DNA from: Phycisphaeraceae bacterium
Lineage (GTDB): Bacteria > Planctomycetota > Phycisphaerae > Phycisphaerales > Phycisphaeraceae
Direction of reading: 5' to 3'
Length of the DNA: 10,137 bases
Assembly (NCBI GenBank): GCA_029260675.1
Contig: JAJDCV010000154.1
Location: 1-10,137 of the forward strand
Shown: positions 1 to 6,954 of the stretch, one piece after another
How positions within the stretch are numbered: position 1 is the stretch's first letter
Layout of the letters: every line of letters starts with the position of its first letter
Program-made: the position numbers and the translations under genes
Notes under the pieces: model-generated
What the model saw: the letters and a program-made list of their open reading frames with translations, nothing else
The model's database searches: none
What the model was told of the DNA's origin: nothing

Positions 1-254
1 ACCCCCATGAACCCCAGCTTGTCACCCCACCGTAACCGCAAATCTTCTAACTCACCCGGCGCGACCGCCAGTATCACCCGCCCCACGTCGTTACGTCGCA
101 TAAACGACTCCACCGCGTGCATAAACACCGGCTTGCCTGCGATATCCAATTCAACCTTGCTCGGTGTGTGCGCTGCGGGTTCCCGCGTCCTGCTGGCGAA
201 CCGTGTGCCCGCCCCGGCGGCCGGGAGGATGACCGAAACATGTATCTGATCCAT
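1..254 (-). CDS. ispD: 2-C-methyl-D-erythritol 4-phosphate cytidylyltransferase, N-terminal part (cut by window edge)
   Basis: The enzyme transfers CMP from CTP to methylerythritol phosphate in the non-mevalonate isoprenoid pathway, in the cytoplasm. Only the first 84 residues are in the window. They show the nucleotide-binding signature VILPAAGAGTRF at residues 8-19, with Arg18 in the place of the catalytic Arg, then SKVELDIAGKPV at 32-43, where Lys33 matches the second catalytic Lys of the family, and HAVESF at 46-51. This order and spacing are typical of IspD, although the segment between Arg18 and Lys33 is longer than in E. coli IspD. The ATG at 254 is the only sensible start. It lies 24 bases after the sppA stop with only a weak Shine-Dalgarno, which suggests translation within an sppA-ispD transcript. 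A related sugar-phosphate nucleotidyltransferase is the main alternative, because the C-terminal substrate-binding half cannot be seen. Confidence 0.85.
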   Translation of the reverse strand, partial: MDQIHVSVILPAAGAGTRFASRTREPAAHTPSKVELDIAGKPVFMHAVESFMRRNDVGRVILAVAPGELEDLRLRWGDKLGFMG

Positions 255-278
255 GAGATCGACCCGAGGCCCCGGGAT

Positions 279-2336
279 TCAGCGGATGATAATCGCGTTG
301 GGCATGAGTGTGAGCACCGGCTCGTCACGCAGCAGCATCAGCCCCTGCATCGTGTCGCTGACGACCGACCAGGCGCCCGGCCCCAATACCTGCTTAGCGG
401 TCTGCACCCAAGGCAGCGCCGGTGCCGAAGACGAGACGCTCGGCGACTGCGCGCCAAACATGCTGTTCAGGAAGCTCTGTAAGGACATCGCGCGGGGCAG
501 GTGGACAACATCATATTCGCCATCTTCCATCCCCAACTCTGTGGTCATGTCCGCCATCGCTTCGGCGACCCCGCCGAGCTTGTCCCCCATCCCGTTCTCC
601 ACCGCCTGCCGGCCGGTGAACAGCCTGCCCTCGGCGACCGAGCCGACGTCAGGCAGCCGTGTCCCGCGCCCGATTGTCACGCGCTGAACGAACTGGTCGT
701 AGATCAACTCCATCGACTTGCGGACCGTAGCCCGCTGGTCTTCCGTGAACGGCTCGACGCTGTTGAAGATGTCGCCCATCGGGCCTCGGCTTCGGCGGTG
801 GATCTGGATCCCGGCCCACTCGTACAGCCCGCCCAGCACGATCTTGCCCCCCACCACACCGATTGACCCGACGATAGAGCTGGGGCTTAGATAGACCTCG
901 TCGCCGGCGCAGGCGATGTAGTACCCCCCGCTGGCCGCCATCGAACCGACGGAAACGAACACCGGCTTCTGCTCGCCCAGGTCCCGGACCGCCTGCCAGA
1001 TGATCTCACTGGCAAGAGCCGAGCCGCCGGGTGAACTGATCCGCAGGATCACGCCCTTGATGTTCTCATCGTCACGTGTATCGCCCAGCACCTCGACCAG
1101 GGTCCGGCTGCCGATCGATTGTGAATCGAACAGGCCCTGACCGTGGGAAGACTCGCCTGAATGGATCGCCCCCGTGGCGTGGACAACCGCGATTGTCGGG
1201 CGATGAGTCCTTGTGTCCTGCTCCCTGAACAGCAGCCCGAAGAGCATCATCGGGTTGTTGATGTTCACCTCCGCGTCACCCAGGCCCATCGAGTCGTCCC
1301 AGATGAAGCTGTCGCCGAACTCGACCTCGGTCACGTCGACCAGGTCGCGGTCGGTCAGGCGGTCGACCACCCGCCTGCGCAGGTAGTCCACGTCCTGCAT
1401 CACCCAGCTATCGCCGAGTAAGGCCTCGACCTCGCTGCGCGCCAGACCCCGGCCGTCAGCGATCTGGCCGATGATCTGGTCGTAAAGGTCATCCAGCAGC
1501 GCGTCGAAGTTCTGGTTCCATGCCTCACTGGGGCCCGTGCGCATCAACGCCTCGGAGGCCCCCTTGTACTTGCCGACCTGGACGAGGTCCGCCTTGGCGC
1601 CGATCTTCTCGAGCAGCCCCGCCAGGTACATCTCCTCGACCGCCACGCCCGACAGCCGCACCTCGCCCTTGTGCTGCAGCAGGATCATGTCCGCCGAGCA
1701 CGCCAGGAGGTAACCCATCGTGTCGTACGCCTCGCCGTAGGTCATCACCAGCTTGCCCGCGTCGCGGACCTCGGCGATCTTCTCCGCGATCGTCAGCACC
1801 TGCGACAAACTCAACGCCGGCATGTCCATGTAGATCACGACACCCAGGTATTCCTCGTGCCCGGCCACGTAATCCAGCTGGTCAAGCACATCACCCAGCG
1901 ACGGGCCCGCCTCCTCTGCGGTGAGCCAGGCGAAAGGGACCGGCCCATCCCGCAACGATTCGGAAAGCACCAGCCACCCCACCACGGGGGTCGGTTCGGC
2001 GTCTTCCGCTTCGACCGCCTCGTCATCGCTTGTTTCGACGCCCGATTCGGCTGCTTCTTCAGCGGCCTCCGAGGTACCGTCTCCCGCCTCGGCTTCGACC
2101 TGCTCTGCGGCATCGACCTCTTGTGCTTCTGCCTGATCAGAAGATTCGGTCTGCGTGTTCTGCGCCTGCGCTTCATCGGTAACAGCCGATACCTCGGTCT
2201 TAAGGGCGCCGACCTCAACGCCCCGACCGGACCACTCCGCGAGTGTGGGTTCAGCCAACCAGGCGACAGCCATAAACGCAATCAGCCCAAGCAGCACCGT
2301 GAGCCTGTTCACTGATATGTATCGCGAAATCTTCAT
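279..2336 (-). CDS. sppA: Signal peptide peptidase SppA, 67K type, with two S49 domains
   Basis: This is a membrane-anchored serine protease that degrades cleaved signal peptides and other membrane-held peptides. The protein has 685 residues. Residues about 12-28 form one hydrophobic segment. Residues about 48-116 form an acidic Ala/Glu/Asp/Ser-rich linker with no Lys or Arg between Lys46 and Arg129. Two S49 (ClpP-fold) domains follow, at about 118-340 and 378-605. The N-terminal domain carries GKYKGASEAL with Lys258 at the catalytic Lys position. The C-terminal domain carries SMAASGGYY with Ser469 at the nucleophile position. This reproduces the Lys/Ser dyad that E. coli SppA splits across its two domains, at nearly the same spacing. 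ATG at 2336 was chosen over the TTG one codon upstream because GGGAG (2344-2348, minus strand) sits 7 bases before the ATG. ispD follows after 24 bases. A tail of about 80 residues after the second domain has no recognised fold. Confidence 0.93.
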   Translation of the reverse strand: MKISRYISVNRLTVLLGLIAFMAVAWLAEPTLAEWSGRGVEVGALKTEVSAVTDEAQAQNTQTESSDQAEAQEVDAAEQVEAEAGDGTSEAAEEAAESGVETSDDEAVEAEDAEPTPVVGWLVLSESLRDGPVPFAWLTAEEAGPSLGDVLDQLDYVAGHEEYLGVVIYMDMPALSLSQVLTIAEKIAEVRDAGKLVMTYGEAYDTMGYLLACSADMILLQHKGEVRLSGVAVEEMYLAGLLEKIGAKADLVQVGKYKGASEALMRTGPSEAWNQNFDALLDDLYDQIIGQIADGRGLARSEVEALLGDSWVMQDVDYLRRRVVDRLTDRDLVDVTEVEFGDSFIWDDSMGLGDAEVNINNPMMLFGLLFREQDTRTHRPTIAVVHATGAIHSGESSHGQGLFDSQSIGSRTLVEVLGDTRDDENIKGVILRISSPGGSALASEIIWQAVRDLGEQKPVFVSVGSMAASGGYYIACAGDEVYLSPSSIVGSIGVVGGKIVLGGLYEWAGIQIHRRSRGPMGDIFNSVEPFTEDQRATVRKSMELIYDQFVQRVTIGRGTRLPDVGSVAEGRLFTGRQAVENGMGDKLGGVAEAMADMTTELGMEDGEYDVVHLPRAMSLQSFLNSMFGAQSPSVSSSAPALPWVQTAKQVLGPGAWSVVSDTMQGLMLLRDEPVLTLMPNAIIIR

Positions 2337-2343
2337 CAATCAT

Positions 2344-2348
2344 CTCCC
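2344..2348 (-). promoter_or_regulatory. Shine-Dalgarno of sppA
   Basis: On the minus strand GGGAG lies 7 bases upstream of the ATG at 2336 but only 4 bases from the TTG at 2339. The spacing favours the ATG as the sppA start. Confidence 0.6.
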
Positions 2349-2697
2349 GGGGAGGAAAAACAGGTCGACATCTCGTAACGCTAGATAGGTAAGGATATGC
2401 CCAATAGGCTCGTCTGTCCTGACACAATGCGCTACGGCAGTCACAAGTCTGGTACACCGCCCCAAGCCTTGCGTCAGGCAGGGCTCCCGGTCAGCCGGCT
2501 GTGATCGCGAAGGGCTGCACCGGTGTCTGCCCGAGTGACGCCCAAGCACACGCGATCCAGGGGGAATCGCGGTCTCATTTCCCTGGAGTTACGGCTTTTT
2601 CAGGGCCGAGTTGGACATCCGTAACCGCTTATCGGACCAAAAGATGGTGTGGATTGAGAAATATTGGTGTTTTTTTCAAGCGCAGGGCTGTTGGCCT
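2349..2697. other. Gene-poor spacer upstream of sppA
   Basis: I see no convincing gene here. The only open frame of note (about 74 codons, plus strand, 2501-2725) has no ribosome site, has a composition unlike the neighbours, and runs through the promoter at 2698-2726. The stretch holds overlapping inverted repeats: CGCGAT/ATCGCG at 2551-2556/2566-2571, and CCAGGG/CCCTGG at 2557-2562/2581-2586. They cannot all pair at once. The sppA promoter must lie somewhere here on the minus strand, but I could not find a well-spaced -35/-10 pair. Confidence 0.4.
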
Positions 2698-2726
2698 TAG
2701 ACAACAAGCCGTATTATCGGTATAAT
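2698..2726 (+). promoter_or_regulatory. Sigma70-type promoter for the first PEP-CTERM gene
   Basis: TAGACA (2698-2703, five of six matches to TTGACA) is separated by 17 bases from a perfect TATAAT (2721-2726). It is the best housekeeping-type promoter in the window. Transcription would begin near 2733, leaving an untranslated leader of about 240 bases before the ATG at 2977. The assignment to that gene is inferred from orientation and from the absence of any gene in between. Confidence 0.6.
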
Positions 2727-2774
2727 GAGCCCACGTAAATATGAGTTGATTAGCGTCATGTAACATATTTGTAC

Positions 2775-2811
2775 AGCCGGGTTAATAGAAATCAGGGACC
2801 TGAACCCGGCT
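2775..2811 (+). repeat. Perfect 9-bp inverted repeat in the leader
   Basis: AGCCGGGTT (2775-2783) and AACCCGGCT (2803-2811) can form a 9-bp stem around a 19-base loop. It lies about 40 bases after the predicted transcription start. No T-run follows, so it is not a standard intrinsic terminator. It could be an RNA leader structure or a protein-binding palindrome. Confidence 0.5.
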
Positions 2812-2920
2812 TGGTCGGTGAGAATCTCAGGTTGCGGCACGCGGGTTGTGAGTTTCCAATCCGACGCAAAGCAGCCCCAACTCTCGTGTGTTGATGGCTT
2901 AGAGGGAATCAGGTGGTAGT

Positions 2921-2947
2921 CGCCGGCCTTTTCAATGCAGCGCCGGC
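2921..2947 (+). repeat. CGCCGGC repeat pair just before the ribosome site
   Basis: CGCCGGC occurs at 2921-2927 and again at 2941-2947. Because GCCGGC is self-complementary, the two copies can also pair as a 6-bp stem. This would place a hairpin directly upstream of the Shine-Dalgarno at about 2959-2966. The effect on translation is unknown. Confidence 0.35.
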
Positions 2948-2976
2948 AAAACAGAAGTAAGGAAGGACGTTTGACC

Positions 2977-3648
2977 ATGAAATCGATCATCACCGCTATC
3001 GCAGCCGGAACCGTACTGACCTTCGCAGGCCAGAGTTCAGCCCTGACCTTGTCAGGCGACGTCAACATGGTCTTCGCTCCCGCATCCGTGCAGGAGAACG
3101 ACCGGACCAACAACCGCCGAGCTCTACTGTTCACCGAGCAGGCCGACGCCACGCTCGCCAGCAACATGAACGTCGAGGCCTACCTCCCCGGTGTGTATGA
3201 CAGCTCCTCGGCCGCCGCGGGCCGTACACTCGCCGCCGGCCGCGCCGTCACCAGCTACTTCCTGCACGCCGATGTCGCCGAAGGCATCAACACACCCAAG
3301 CGGATGTCCGGCAGCATCACCTTCAACGATAAGATCCTCGGCGTGATCTTCGGTAACTTCGCCGCCAGCGACGCCCTCGTCGGCGCAGCCGGCACCGCGT
3401 ACGAATCCAAAATCGGCCACGGCCTGGACCTGTCCGACCCCAACGGCGACAGCTTCCGCATCAGCAACAACCGCATGCGGCTTGACTTCGACTTCCTCGT
3501 CAGCGGCATCACCGACCAGATCCGCATCATCACCGCCGGGAACGCCCCCTTGGCCATCCAAGAGAACCCGATCCCCGAGCCCGTGACACCCGCCCTGCTC
3601 GCGATGGGCCTGGGCAGCCTCGCCCTGCGTCGCCGGCACACCGCCTAA
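2977..3648 (+). CDS. Exported PEP-CTERM sorting-signal protein
   Basis: This is a secreted protein of 223 residues. A Sec signal peptide occupies residues 1 to about 22 (positive start, hydrophobic core, SSA cleavage site). The mature part is beta-rich and ends in a classic PEP-CTERM signal: PEP at 200-202, a short hydrophobic stretch at about 203-217 and the basic cluster RRR at 218-220. In known systems an exosortase cleaves at this signal and the protein goes to the cell surface or extracellular matrix. The core, with SGSITFNDKILGVI at 111-124 and the late ITDQIRIIT at 178-186, resembles from memory a recurrent exported domain found in many PEP-CTERM proteins. It has no known function. ATG at 2977 was chosen because AAGGAAGG lies 10 bases upstream and the signal peptide starts there; the frame extends upstream to 2935 without support. 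A strong terminator follows 31 bases after the stop. Confidence 0.85.
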   Translation: MKSIITAIAAGTVLTFAGQSSALTLSGDVNMVFAPASVQENDRTNNRRALLFTEQADATLASNMNVEAYLPGVYDSSSAAAGRTLAAGRAVTSYFLHADVAEGINTPKRMSGSITFNDKILGVIFGNFAASDALVGAAGTAYESKIGHGLDLSDPNGDSFRISNNRMRLDFDFLVSGITDQIRIITAGNAPLAIQENPIPEPVTPALLAMGLGSLALRRRHTA

Positions 3649-3679
3649 ACGCACCCATCCCATAACGTCCATACTTCGA

Positions 3680-3712
3680 CGACCCGCGGCTCAAACCGCG
3701 GGTCGTTTTTTT
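3680..3712 (+). terminator. Intrinsic terminator after the first PEP-CTERM gene
   Basis: CGACCCGCGG (3680-3689) and CCGCGGGTCG (3696-3705) form a perfect 10-bp stem with a 6-base loop. Seven T residues follow (3706-3712). This is a textbook Rho-independent terminator, 31 bases after the stop codon. It separates this gene from the next plus-strand gene, which therefore needs its own promoter. Confidence 0.93.
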
Positions 3713-3805
3713 ATCCATCAAACCACACCCCGTCATCCCATCTGTCCCGGATCGCCCAGATTGACAGATAGACCCGATTCCGTCTGGGATCGTGGGAAAA
3801 ACGCT

Positions 3806-3834
3806 TTGGTATATATTTAAGTATCTGTTAGTAT
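3806..3834 (+). promoter_or_regulatory. Possible promoter for the large repeat protein, in an AT-rich block
   Basis: The sequence turns markedly AT-rich at about 3805-3839, between the terminator and the ATG at 3950. TTGGTA (3806-3811), a 17-base gap and TAGTAT (3829-3834) fit a -35/-10 pair with four of six matches each. TATATT at 3812-3817 is a better -10 but has no good -35. The exact start cannot be fixed. Just upstream lie inverted repeats ATCTGTC/GACAGAT (3740-3746/3763-3769). Confidence 0.35.
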
Positions 3835-3933
3835 TTAGATGCGTCAGCAGTGGGGTGGGCCCCGCACATATTCGGCATATCTAACTTACTCCGATCTTGG
3901 TTCTCAGCGGTGCTGAAGAAGAACGTCGGAATC

Positions 3934-3939
3934 AGGAGG
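3934..3939 (+). promoter_or_regulatory. Consensus Shine-Dalgarno of the large repeat protein
   Basis: AGGAGG lies 10 bases before the ATG at 3950. It is the strongest ribosome site in the window. It fixes the start, and the signal peptide confirms it. Confidence 0.7.
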
Positions 3940-3949
3940 GTGAACCAAG

Positions 3950-5146
3950 ATGGTACATCTGCGCACGAGTTGGTATCACGCAATCGTCACCGCTTTCTGT
4001 GTTGGCCTGTTGACCGTCAATCCAGTTTGGGCGCAGTTGGGCTCGACACAGATCATCGTCCAGCAAGGCGACGCGGCGCCCGATGGCAACGGCACGATCG
4101 GGTCGCTCGGAGCGATTACCAGACTCAACGATGCCGGGCAGGTCGGCTATATCGTGGATCAATACAACGGCACGGCCGGGGGCGCATTAGACGACTCATC
4201 CATCAATCTTTTCACCGGAGGGGTCAGTCAAGTCATCGTGCGCGAGGGCGATGCCGCGCCCGACGCAAACGGTTTGCAGAACAATTTCGATGGCAGCGAC
4301 TTCAAGGGGCTGGGCAGCGGCGGCGCGGTGCTGTTTACCAATTCCCTGACCGGCACCGCGGGCGGCACCGCCGACGACATCGGCGTCTTCCAGGGCACCG
4401 CCAGCAGTGTCTCGCAGATCGCCCGGGAGTTGAGCCCCGCCCCCGTCGCGACCGGCGACTGGGACAGCTTCGGCGGCACGATGTCCGTCGGCGGGTCCAA
4501 CATCCACGGCTTTGTCGGCGGTATGATCAACACCCCCGGGGGCACGGCAGACGACAGCTTTGTGGCCCGGGCGATCGGCGGCTCGGCCACAATCGTCGCC
4601 CGGGAAGGCGACACCATCCCGGTCGGAACCGGCACGTTTGGGAGCTTTGGCAGTCCTTACGTCAACGCCGCCGGCCAGATGTCATTCTACGCCGGCCTGA
4701 CAGGCACGGCCGGAGGGACAGCGGACAATGTAGGCCTCTTCCGGGTCAACGCCGACGGCAGCGAAACCCAGCTCGTCCGGAAGGGCTCAACCGCACCGGA
4801 CGGCAACGGAACCTTCAGCGGTTTTCAAACCGTCGTCCCGATCAACAGCTCCGGACGGACCGTGTTCCAGAGCAGCCTGACCGGCACCGGGGGCGGCACG
4901 GCGGATAATTCCGGCACCTTCAGCAGCTCCGGCGGGTCCATCACCCAGATCGCACGGAGAGGCGATACGGCCCCCGACGGTAACGGAACTCTCTCGTCCA
5001 TTGCCAGCAACGGCCTGAGGATCAACGATTCCAACCGCGTGGCGTTTATCAACTCCCTGACCGGCACCGCCAACGGAACTCTCGACGACTCAGGCCTCTT
5101 TGTCGGCTCCGGCGGAGCCCTGACACAGATCATCCGCGAAGGCTAG
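3950..5146 (+). CDS. N-terminal half: exported tandem-repeat protein, ends at the internal amber
   Basis: This is the 398-residue product expected if the TAG at 5144-5146 terminates translation. Residues 1-28 are a Sec signal peptide with a cleavage site at VWA/QL. From residue 40 onward a repeat of 59-60 residues recurs, beginning at 40, 100, 160, 220, 279, 338 and 398. Each unit starts with a variant of REGDxAPDGNGT and later has an N-x-x-G-x-V-x-F stretch and a TGTAGGTADDxGLF-like stretch. Such repeats are known from planctomycete and proteobacterial PEP-CTERM proteins. Eight units of this length would suit a beta-propeller, but that is only an inference. Unit 3 is the most diverged. The function is unknown. 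A consensus AGGAGG precedes the start, so the gene looks well expressed despite the stop. Confidence 0.7.
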   Translation: MVHLRTSWYHAIVTAFCVGLLTVNPVWAQLGSTQIIVQQGDAAPDGNGTIGSLGAITRLNDAGQVGYIVDQYNGTAGGALDDSSINLFTGGVSQVIVREGDAAPDANGLQNNFDGSDFKGLGSGGAVLFTNSLTGTAGGTADDIGVFQGTASSVSQIARELSPAPVATGDWDSFGGTMSVGGSNIHGFVGGMINTPGGTADDSFVARAIGGSATIVAREGDTIPVGTGTFGSFGSPYVNAAGQMSFYAGLTGTAGGTADNVGLFRVNADGSETQLVRKGSTAPDGNGTFSGFQTVVPINSSGRTVFQSSLTGTGGGTADNSGTFSSSGGSITQIARRGDTAPDGNGTLSSIASNGLRINDSNRVAFINSLTGTANGTLDDSGLFVGSGGALTQIIREG

Positions 5147-5467
5147 GCCGCGCCGGACGGCAACGGAGAAGTCAGTTCTATTTTATCGTCTTTTTCAGTG
5201 AACAACCGGGGCGTCGTGGCCGTGGAGTTGTTCTTGAGGAACACGTCCGGCGGCACGACCGACGACAGCGTCCTGGTGCTCACCGACGGGATCGACGCCG
5301 TGACCGTCGCACGTGAGGGCGATGCGCTGGCGGGCAGCACGATCAGCTCCCTGGATATCACCAGCGGTATCAGCACGCAGTCCTCCTCGCTGAACGAAAA
5401 AAACCAACTCGCCTACTGGGCATCCCTCGCCAACGGGGGCGAAGGCATCGCGGTGTTCACCCCGGAC
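4067..5467 (+). repeat. Eight tandem ~180-bp coding repeats
   Basis: In the continuous frame the units begin at residues 40, 100, 160, 220, 279, 338, 398 and 457, so the period is 59-60 residues. The residue after the leading Gly (or its equivalent) is Asp in units 1, 2, 4, 6 and 8, Leu in unit 3 and Ser in unit 5, and the TAG falls there in unit 7. The units have diverged at the DNA level, so the array is not recent. Confidence 0.85.
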
Positions 5468-6847
5468 CTGCATTGGCGCGCCGCCGGCAGCGGGACCTGG
5501 TCAACCTCGAGCAACTGGACGCTGGGCCTGGCGCCCGAAGACCTCTACAACGTGCGGATCGATCCTTCCACAGCCATGACCATCACCGGCCCGACCGTAA
5601 ACACCTCGGTCAAGTCATTCACCCTCGGCGGGGCCGGCCCGGCCGTGGCGACCCTTCGGCTGGACGACACCTTCGACGGCGACCTGGCCTCGGTCAACAC
5701 CGCAACCATCACCGCCGCCGGAGAACTAATCTTAGGCAACGGACGAACCCTCTCCGCTCCAACACTCAGCAATAGCGGGGTCATCCGTGGCATCGGCACG
5801 ATCGACGCCGTACTGACCAACAACTCCGTCGGCGAAGTGCGCATCGCCGCCGGCGAAGCGTTGACGTTCAATCAAGCAGGCCATAGCAACGCCGGTCTGG
5901 TCGAAGTGATCGGTGGATCGGTCGAGTTTGTCGGCAGCCTCAACAACGCCGCCTCCACAGGGCTGATCATCGGACGCGACGCCACCATGCGCTTCACCGG
6001 CGGGCTCACCAACAACGGCGCCCTTGCCGTCTCGTTCGGCACCTCCGACATCCACGGCCCGATCACCAACAGCGCCACCGGTAGCATCGTCATCTCCGGC
6101 AACGCCAATGTCACCTTCTATGACGACGTCGCCAACAGCGGCGCTATCAATGCCGCCAACGGCACCACCGCCGTCTTCTTCGGCGCGCTGACCGGCAACG
6201 GGGTCGGCGGCTCGGGGACCGTCTTCCTGGAAGGCGACACCCGGCCGGGGTTCAGCCCCGGCGTCATGAGCTTCGGCGGAGACGTGCACATGGGGTTCTT
6301 CCACAACCTCACGGCCGAACTCGGCGGGCTCACCCCCGGCTCAGGCTTCGATCAACTCGCGGTATCCGGGGATGTCAGCCTCGGCGGCACGCTCGACATC
6401 ACCGGCTTCGGCGGGTTCATCCCTCAGCCGGGCATGGCATTCGACATCATCACCTTCGGCGGCAACCTCGCCGGGGTGTTCAGCAACGTCGTCAACAGCA
6501 CCGGGCTCGCGGGCCTGATCCTCAACGTCACCTCCGACGCCGACAGCGTTAACCTCATCCTCGACGGCCTGGCCGGCGACCTGAACCTCGACGGGTTCGT
6601 CGGCATCGCCGACCTGAACATCGTGCTGGGCAGTTGGAACCAGAACGTCAGCACAGGCATCTGGCAGCTAGGCGACCCGACCGGCGACGGGTTCGTCGGC
6701 ATCGCCGACCTCAACGAGGTCCTGGGCAACTGGAACGCCGGCACCCCCCCGGTTCATGCCTCTACGAATATCCCCGAGCCCGGAACCCTCGTCTTGTTTA
6801 TGTTGGGTGGAGCCCGGCTGCTACATCGTCGACGGCGCGTTGCTTAG
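5198..6847 (+). CDS. C-terminal half: last repeat, beta-rich region, dockerin-like pair, PEP-CTERM tail
   Basis: This is the 549-residue frame from the first possible start (GTG, 5198) after the amber. No Shine-Dalgarno precedes this GTG and the frame is open back to the amber, so it is most likely the second half of the upstream gene and not an independent one. Residues 1-90 finish repeats 7 and 8. A WSTSSNW motif at 101-107 opens a beta-rich Gly/Asn/Thr region. A segment at about 358-401 (FDQLAVSGDVSLGGTLDI near its end) resembles parts of autotransporter-like passenger domains. Two dockerin-like EF-hand loops follow, DLNLDGFVGIADLN at 461-474 and DPTGDGFVGIADLN at 493-506, which are expected to bind calcium. 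IPEP at 525-528, a hydrophobic stretch and RRRR at 544-547 form the PEP-CTERM signal. There is no signal peptide, so this piece alone could not be exported. Confidence 0.7.
   Translation: MNNRGVVAVELFLRNTSGGTTDDSVLVLTDGIDAVTVAREGDALAGSTISSLDITSGISTQSSSLNEKNQLAYWASLANGGEGIAVFTPDLHWRAAGSGTWSTSSNWTLGLAPEDLYNVRIDPSTAMTITGPTVNTSVKSFTLGGAGPAVATLRLDDTFDGDLASVNTATITAAGELILGNGRTLSAPTLSNSGVIRGIGTIDAVLTNNSVGEVRIAAGEALTFNQAGHSNAGLVEVIGGSVEFVGSLNNAASTGLIIGRDATMRFTGGLTNNGALAVSFGTSDIHGPITNSATGSIVISGNANVTFYDDVANSGAINAANGTTAVFFGALTGNGVGGSGTVFLEGDTRPGFSPGVMSFGGDVHMGFFHNLTAELGGLTPGSGFDQLAVSGDVSLGGTLDITGFGGFIPQPGMAFDIITFGGNLAGVFSNVVNSTGLAGLILNVTSDADSVNLILDGLAGDLNLDGFVGIADLNIVLGSWNQNVSTGIWQLGDPTGDGFVGIADLNEVLGNWNAGTPPVHASTNIPEPGTLVLFMLGGARLLHRRRRVA
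6589..6711 (+). repeat. 27-base exact duplication coding for the dockerin-like loops
   Basis: An identical 27-base stretch occurs at 6589-6615 and 6685-6711, with a period of 96 bases (32 codons). It encodes DGFVGIADL in both EF-hand loops. Identity at the third codon positions points to a recent duplication or gene conversion between the two loops. Confidence 0.85.
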
Positions 6848-6954
6848 CCCACCGTGAATCGGTTGGATGCTTGGAGGGTTCAGGTCTTGGCGATGGCGAG
6901 ATACGGTCTGTTACGCCTGACAGCCCACGCCTCTACAGCACCCGCAATCCAAAT

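Larger units (their letters stand above)
3950..6847 (+). pseudogene. Large repeat/dockerin/PEP-CTERM protein interrupted by one in-frame TAG
   Basis: The whole reading frame has 965 codons and stays in a single frame from ATG to the final TAG, apart from a TAG at 5144-5146 (codon 399). Architecture: signal peptide 1-28; eight repeats of about 60 residues at 40-506; a Gly/Asn/Thr-rich beta region at about 507-870; a dockerin-like pair at 876-929; and a PEP-CTERM tail at 942-965. The amber sits at the Asp position of the seventh repeat and the repeat continues normally after it, so the frame was once continuous. If TAG terminates here, the first half is exported without an anchor and the second half has no export signal, so the gene is probably inactivated or the base is a sequencing error. 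Programmed readthrough is possible but has no direct support. The two halves are listed separately below. Confidence 0.8.

Noticed and set aside
2501..2725. Small plus-strand gene of about 74 codons
   Set aside because: It has no ribosome site and no recognisable features, and it overlaps the promoter at 2698-2726.
3850..4908. 352-codon open frame overlapping the repeat gene
   Set aside because: It lies in another frame, is extremely Arg-rich and low in complexity, and is the shadow of the real frame that starts at 3950.
5144..5146. Genome-wide reassignment of TAG to an amino acid
   Set aside because: TAG also ends the PEP-CTERM gene itself (6845-6847), the MoxR-type gene (7043-7045) and cdaA (9128-9130), each exactly at the expected protein end.
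5147..5197. Frameshift between the two halves of the repeat protein
   Set aside because: The two halves are in the same frame and the repeat spacing across the stop is unchanged at 60 residues, so only a base substitution is needed.
4067..5467. CRISPR array
   Set aside because: The repeats are long, diverged, in frame and coding, with no short identical repeats separated by unique spacers.
5614..6550. Autotransporter passenger and barrel
   Set aside because: The beta-rich region looks passenger-like, but the protein ends in dockerin-like loops and a PEP-CTERM tail, with no C-terminal beta-barrel.
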